From Paenibacillus rhizovicinus (lineage in GTDB: Bacteria; Bacillota; Bacilli; Paenibacillales; Paenibacillaceae), in NCBI RefSeq assembly GCF_010365285.1, contig NZ_CP048286.1:3114501-3178500 (forward strand): a DNA stretch of 64,000 bases, given 5' to 3'. Numbering within the stretch: the first letter of the stretch is position 1; each line of letters opens with the position of its first letter. The notes under the pieces are model-generated. The model searched no databases. It saw nothing but the letters and a program-made list of their open reading frames with translations, and had not been told where the DNA came from. Both the position numbers and the translations under genes were made by a program. Shown here in pieces: positions 59,842 to 64,000 of the stretch.

Positions 59842-59981
59842 GTTTATTTCTTGGGTCATTGAATACCCGGGGGCGGCAGGAATCGCCTAAAGCGGACGCT
59901 TTGGCCTGATTTCGATACAGCGCTGCTTCAAGAAGCGATTCGCGAATATGAACGCCGGAAAAAAGGCCTTGGACATTGGCG

Positions 59982-60176
59982 GTAACGAATCGTATAGCGC
60001 TTATATGCTCGAAAATAGAAGCAAATTTGATCTAACGAACCTCAGCGACGTTATTTCAGGAGAACTACGGGAAAATAGACGGAATCGCAGGCTGTTGCTA
60101 TGAATAGCGCGTGTGCGATTCGTTAGAAATTCAAATCGGCGTATTTTGCCCCCATAAGGTCCATACGGTTCGTTAG
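59982..60176. repeat. CTAACGAA four-module intergenic element, copy C (inverted)
   Basis: Boxes TAACGAA at 59983 (G replaces the leading C at 59982) and CTAACGAA at 60032, 50 bp apart; TTCGTTAG ending at 60126 and 60176, 50 bp apart. Read on the minus strand it aligns end to end with copies A and B (about 80% identity in the first module), including GGGCAAAA and TTTGAATTT near the end of that module. Confidence 0.75.
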
Positions 60177-60266
60177 ATATCCACATAACCGGATCAGTGG
60201 CACGGACTAATCTATGCAGCAATAAGCACTAAACCATGGAGCCAATGCTCAAGTGCGATAGCAACA

Positions 60267-60306
60267 AACGGAACGGAATGCTCGTAAGCGGAGCGTTCCG
60301 TTTTTT
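60267..60306 (+). terminator. Intrinsic terminator in the AraC / ABC spacer
   Basis: AACGGAACG...GCT / AGC...CGTTCCG followed by TTTTTT. It lies 430 bp after the AraC gene and just before the ABC exporter promoter region. Confidence 0.8.
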
Positions 60307-60318
60307 CTGCAATAAAAA

Positions 60319-60345
60319 TTGGATAAAACCGTTTTTTATTACAAT
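60319..60345 (+). promoter_or_regulatory. Candidate promoter of the ABC exporter unit
   Basis: TTGGAT (60319-60324), a short 15-bp spacer and TACAAT (60340-60345), 69 bp before the 22-residue ORF. Confidence 0.35.
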
Positions 60346-60413
60346 TTCAAGAAGGAAACGTTCGCTGCAAGACGAATCCTTAGTGCGGGCCTTTGAGATT
60401 GCGAGGTGTAGGC

Positions 60414-60482
60414 ATGAAGACAACAAAAATGGGTGTAGCCGGTTTAGCTGCCATTAGGCGTGAGTCCCATCGGCTCGACTAG
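60414..60482 (+). CDS. Possible 22-residue peptide before the ABC exporter
   Basis: ATG 60414 lies 6 nt after GAGGTG and encodes MKTTKMGVAGLAAIRRESHR then LD. The peptide is basic, amphipathic and ends 19 bp before the ABC gene start. It could be a translated leader or a small exported peptide. I do not recognise a RiPP family. Confidence 0.4.
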   Translation: MKTTKMGVAGLAAIRRESHRLD

Positions 60483-60501
60483 GAATTAGGGGGGAAGTTG
60501 G

Positions 60502-62421
60502 ATGGCGACACTCGCCGACAAGCGAAAGCTGAAACGTCAGGAGAAAGAAGAAGAAAGAAAAAATATCGACTTTCTCGTGAAGAGGCAGGCAGAACGCGAT
60601 CGCGACATGATCAAGGTGAAGAAGAACGGCTTCGTCAATAATCTGGCTTATTCGTACAAGGCGATCTGGCAGTACGATAAATTTCAGTTCATGATGATGA
60701 TTCTGTCCTCGGTCTTCGAAGCTGCCGCCAGCATCGTTCCGATCGTCATTATCAAGCTGCTGCTGAACGAGCTGACGGTCGGCCAGGACCGGGAACGGGT
60801 GATTCTGTACGCGATCGCAGCAGCGCTATCGCTATTCATCGCTACGGCGGTGTTCCAGAACGGCAATAATCTGTCGGTCTATCGCTTCATGCTGATCAAG
60901 CTGCGGTTAGGCTTCCTGAAGGGTCAGCGGCTGATGAATTGCGACTTCGTGCAGCTCGACGACAGGCGCTTCCATATGCTGAACTGGAAAGCCAGCGAGG
61001 CGATTTTCGGCAACCACAACAACACGGTAGGCATCGAGATCGTATTCAACGATACGCGAAGCTTGACGACTCAAGTGCTGACGATAGCAGCCATGGGCAC
61101 TGCGATCTTATTGGTCAGTCCTTGGTTTATTCTGCTGCTGGCCGTCACCATCGTCTGCAGCTTCCTGCTGCAGCTGTACGTGGACAAGGTAAATAAACTG
61201 ATTGCCGACATCAGGTTCTTATTTGCGCCGATCTGTACGTACATCTTCCATCAGGGCGGCAGCTTCGAAACCGCCAAGGATATTCGCTTCTATAATATGA
61301 CGAATTATCTGATGGACAAGTACGAGTTCAATCACGGCAAAATTCTGGTCAACGACAAACGCACCTTCCGCAACACGAGACAGCGGGAGCACTTCGATAC
61401 GGTGATGGCTCTCGTTCAGGATTCGTTGACCTATGGCTGGCTATGTTATGCGGTCTTGTATCGCGACATGAACATTGCGACGTTCGCAATGCTGGTACTG
61501 GCGCTCAGCACGTTTTCGCGCAATTTATCCAGCCTGTTGAAGTACAGTGCTTCGGTGCTGATGCAGACGCGCTATATCGATGACTTCCGCGGCTTTCTGG
61601 ATTATGCCGAGGGGCATAATGAAGGCATTTCTGTCCCGACCGCTTTTCCGCAGGGGATGCGTTTCACCTTCAACGATGTCAGCTTCCGCTATCCGGGAGC
61701 CGATGCAGATGTCATCAAGAATATTTCCTTCACCATCGAGCCGGAGGAGAAGCTTGCGATTGTCGGGCATAATGGCGCGGGCAAATCGACGTTTATTAAA
61801 TTGCTGACGCGTCTCTACGAGCCGACCTCCGGCGAGATTCTGCTGAACGGCGTTAACGTCGCAAGCTATGACAAAAACGAGTATTACAAGCTGATTGCTC
61901 CGGTATTCCAGGAGATCGCTCCTTTTGCATTTACCATTGCCGAGAATGTGACTATGAAGGAAGCGCCTTCGGACATGACGCGAGTGAATGAATGCCTGCA
62001 ATCCGCTGGCTTGTGGGATCGCGTTAACGGCCTGCCCAAGAAGGCAAATCAATGTCTGTCCAACGACTGGGAAGCGGATGGCACCAACATGTCCGGCGGG
62101 GAGCAGCAGAAGCTGGCACTGGCCCGTGCCCTGTACAAGGATGCGCCATGCGTCGTATTGGATGAACCGACCTCGGCGCTGGATGCTTTGGCGGAAGAGA
62201 AACTGTATCAGGAGTTCGGCAGCATGGTGCAGGGCAAGACCTCCATCTATATTTCGCATCGCCTGTCCAGCACGCGCTTCTGCTCGCGCATTGCGCTGTT
62301 CGAAGAGGGAACGATCGTGGAATGCGGCAGCCATGACGAGCTGGTCGCCCAAGGAGGCAAATACGCGGAGATGTTCCGGATGCAGGCCCAGTACTACAAG
62401 ATGGAGGGCGAACATGTTTAA
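60502..62421 (+). CDS. ABC exporter half-transporter 1 (membrane and ATPase domains)
   Basis: The 639-residue protein starts after TTAGGGGGG. A ~50-residue very basic, Lys/Glu-rich N-terminus is followed by a six-span exporter-type membrane domain and an ATPase: Walker A GHNGAGKST, signature MSGGEQQKLALARAL, Walker B CVVLDEPTSALD, and the switch His in ISHRLSS. It overlaps the second ABC gene by 8 bp, so the two form a heterodimeric exporter (lipid, peptide or drug type). Confidence 0.9.
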   Translation: MATLADKRKLKRQEKEEERKNIDFLVKRQAERDRDMIKVKKNGFVNNLAYSYKAIWQYDKFQFMMMILSSVFEAAASIVPIVIIKLLLNELTVGQDRERVILYAIAAALSLFIATAVFQNGNNLSVYRFMLIKLRLGFLKGQRLMNCDFVQLDDRRFHMLNWKASEAIFGNHNNTVGIEIVFNDTRSLTTQVLTIAAMGTAILLVSPWFILLLAVTIVCSFLLQLYVDKVNKLIADIRFLFAPICTYIFHQGGSFETAKDIRFYNMTNYLMDKYEFNHGKILVNDKRTFRNTRQREHFDTVMALVQDSLTYGWLCYAVLYRDMNIATFAMLVLALSTFSRNLSSLLKYSASVLMQTRYIDDFRGFLDYAEGHNEGISVPTAFPQGMRFTFNDVSFRYPGADADVIKNISFTIEPEEKLAIVGHNGAGKSTFIKLLTRLYEPTSGEILLNGVNVASYDKNEYYKLIAPVFQEIAPFAFTIAENVTMKEAPSDMTRVNECLQSAGLWDRVNGLPKKANQCLSNDWEADGTNMSGGEQQKLALARALYKDAPCVVLDEPTSALDALAEEKLYQEFGSMVQGKTSIYISHRLSSTRFCSRIALFEEGTIVECGSHDELVAQGGKYAEMFRMQAQYYKMEGEHV

Positions 62422-64000
62422 GCGCATATGGACGGTTATGAAATACTTCTACGGCCAAGCTTGGAAGATGGACAAATATTACTTTCTCGCCGTAATCGTA
62501 GATATGGTGGTCACTGGTCTGCAGCCGCTGATCGCGATTATTTTCCCGCGAATCATTATCGATGAATTGCTCCATGAACGCCGTCCGGGCGTCATTATCC
62601 AGACGGTAGCGATCATGGTGCTGCTCTTCTTCGCCGCACGGATCATCGGCAACTTCTGCCGATACGAGCAGACGGTATTTCATCAACGGTTCAGCGACTA
62701 TAGCGATCGTCAGCTTACCCGTAAGACGATGGAGATGGATTACGAGTACACGGAGGATCCGGCTATGCTGGAGATGCAGTCCAAAGCCAGAAACGGCATG
62801 GGCTGGTGGTCTAGCGGCTTACGGGGACTTACGGATATTCTGAAGACATTCACGTCCGGTATTATTACATTCGTGAGTACGCTAACGATTATCGGCAGCG
62901 TAGAGCCGCTGTTGCTGATCGCCTTGCTGGCGCTGGTGGCAATCGGGTTTCTGTTCACGTATCTGTCTCGCCGAGCCGAGCTTCGCTTCAAGGAGGATCG
63001 CGCCAAACTGGACACCAAGTACTGGTATCTGGCCGATCGCGTGCTTCAAGGAGACAAGTACGGGGTGGATATCCGGCTGTATGACGGTCAACAGCTGGTC
63101 AACGCCAAGGCGGAAGGCTATATGAATCATATGGTCAAGGAAACGAACCGGTTTCTGAAGCCCTTCGTATTCATCACCTCCGGCAGTCTGTTGGTGACCG
63201 CTGTTCAACAAGGCGTACTCTATGGCTATCTGGGACTTCGGGTCTTGGACAAGGCCATCTCGATCGGACAGTTTCAGATGCTGTTCACGGCCTCGGTCAG
63301 TTTTGCCGAGAGTATCACGAACATTCTGACGCAAGGCATTCGGCTGGCCACCACCTGCGATTACATGAACGACTATATTATCTTCATGGAGTATCCGTCT
63401 ATGAAGGACAAAGGCACTCGCAAGCTGGAAAGGAATGCGAAGCATACGATTGCATTCGATCGCGTCAGCTTCCGGTATATCGGCGCGGAGAGGGATGCGC
63501 TGACGAATGTATCCATCACCTTGGAGACAGGAAAGAAGCTGTCGCTCGTAGGAGAGAACGGCGCAGGCAAGACGACATTCATCAAGCTGCTGGCACGGCT
63601 CTACGAACCGACCGAGGGCCGGATTCTCTTGGACGGCGTGGACATTCGCGAGTATCCGCTCGAGGAATACCAGAAGCTGTTCTCGGTGGTATTCCAGGAC
63701 TTCCAACTCTTTAATTTCACGCTAAAAGAAAATTTGGAGTTCAACCGGCCCCATGACGCGGAGCGCTTCGACGAAGCGATGCGCAAAGCCGGGTTCATAG
63801 AACGGATGAACGAGCTCCCTCACGGGCCGGACACGCATATTCGCAGCTGGTTCAACGATCAAGGCGTAGAATTCTCGGGCGGGGAGCAGCAGAAGATTGC
63901 CATCGCAAGGGCGATCTACAAGGATGCGCCGATCATGATTCTGGACGAGCCGACCGCCGCGCTTGATCCGCTGGCCGAGTACAAGGTGTATCACAACTTC
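62414..64000 (+). CDS. ABC exporter half-transporter 2, 3' truncated by the window
   Basis: The frame MFKRIWTVMKYFYGQAWKM opens at an ATG overlapping the stop of the first ABC gene and stays open to base 64000 (about 529 residues). It has the exporter membrane domain, Walker A GENGAGKTT, the signature FSGGEQQKIAIARAI and Walker B IMILDEPTAALD. Both halves carry apparently intact ATP-site motifs. It pairs with the protein encoded at 60502. Confidence 0.9.
   Translation, partial: MFKRIWTVMKYFYGQAWKMDKYYFLAVIVDMVVTGLQPLIAIIFPRIIIDELLHERRPGVIIQTVAIMVLLFFAARIIGNFCRYEQTVFHQRFSDYSDRQLTRKTMEMDYEYTEDPAMLEMQSKARNGMGWWSSGLRGLTDILKTFTSGIITFVSTLTIIGSVEPLLLIALLALVAIGFLFTYLSRRAELRFKEDRAKLDTKYWYLADRVLQGDKYGVDIRLYDGQQLVNAKAEGYMNHMVKETNRFLKPFVFITSGSLLVTAVQQGVLYGYLGLRVLDKAISIGQFQMLFTASVSFAESITNILTQGIRLATTCDYMNDYIIFMEYPSMKDKGTRKLERNAKHTIAFDRVSFRYIGAERDALTNVSITLETGKKLSLVGENGAGKTTFIKLLARLYEPTEGRILLDGVDIREYPLEEYQKLFSVVFQDFQLFNFTLKENLEFNRPHDAERFDEAMRKAGFIERMNELPHGPDTHIRSWFNDQGVEFSGGEQQKIAIARAIYKDAPIMILDEPTAALDPLAEYKVYHNF

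Noticed and set aside
59842-60266. Extra gene between AraC and the ABC exporter
   Set aside because: Short ORFs there fall in the CTAACGAA element and have no ribosome site.

Overview
The window looks like chromosomal DNA from a moderately high-GC, spore-former-type Firmicute of the Paenibacillaceae (Paenibacillus/Cohnella-like). The pointers are strong GGAGG ribosome-binding sites, TTG/GTG starts, S-layer-homology (SLH) domains on secreted enzymes, large lipoprotein solute-binding proteins paired with two-permease sugar ABC systems, membrane-sensor AraC regulators, a DUF1641-NDH-2 operon with a Rex-type operator, and many glycoside hydrolases. No insertion sequence, prophage or CRISPR array was seen. 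Assignment is from sequence reading only.

Layout. 1-8.3 kb: 3' part of a clan GH-D glycosidase, an alpha/beta hydrolase, a patatin-like lipase, a DUF4395 membrane protein and a 1251-residue protein with seven DUF11 repeats. 8.3-18 kb: a DnaA-box-rich spacer, the yjlC-ndh-like respiratory operon, a glutamine-amidotransferase-like protein, a three-domain regulator, two MATE exporters, an aldo/keto reductase and a DUF1801 protein. 18-34.6 kb: an RNA-metabolism region. It holds a SEC-C protein, an RtcB-type ligase with an AAA+ ATPase behind an unusual leader (sigma-A promoter, 31-codon ORF, intrinsic terminator), an SLH-transglutaminase, the operon RlaP / helical protein / Hen1 / Pnkp, three tRNA-Glu copies in a 400-bp tandem repeat plus a tRNA-His, and two overlapping WYL regulators. 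34.8-39.1 kb: UbiD decarboxylase, a small membrane-associated protein and an SGNH hydrolase. 39.2-59.8 kb: carbohydrate use. It has a huge SLH-anchored GH27 enzyme, a sugar ABC importer (SBP plus two permeases), a PIN/HTH toxin-antitoxin-like pair, a second SBP with an AraC membrane sensor, and a GH95 / enolase-superfamily / SDR operon with a divergent AraC regulator that reads as an alpha-L-fucoside pathway. 60.4-64 kb: a possible 22-residue peptide and a heterodimeric ABC exporter whose second gene runs off the window.

Two observations stand out. First, Pnkp-Hen1 (RNA end healing, sealing and 3'-end methylation), RlaP, RtcB and amplified tRNA-Glu(UUC) genes lie within 12 kb, which suggests a response to tRNA/RNA damage. 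Second, a ~194-bp intergenic element occurs three times (30582, 30982, and inverted and diverged at 59982). It has two 50-bp modules beginning CTAACGAA, a ~94-bp centre, and two inverted 50-bp modules. The exact 50-bp spacing is kept in all copies, and I do not recognise the family.
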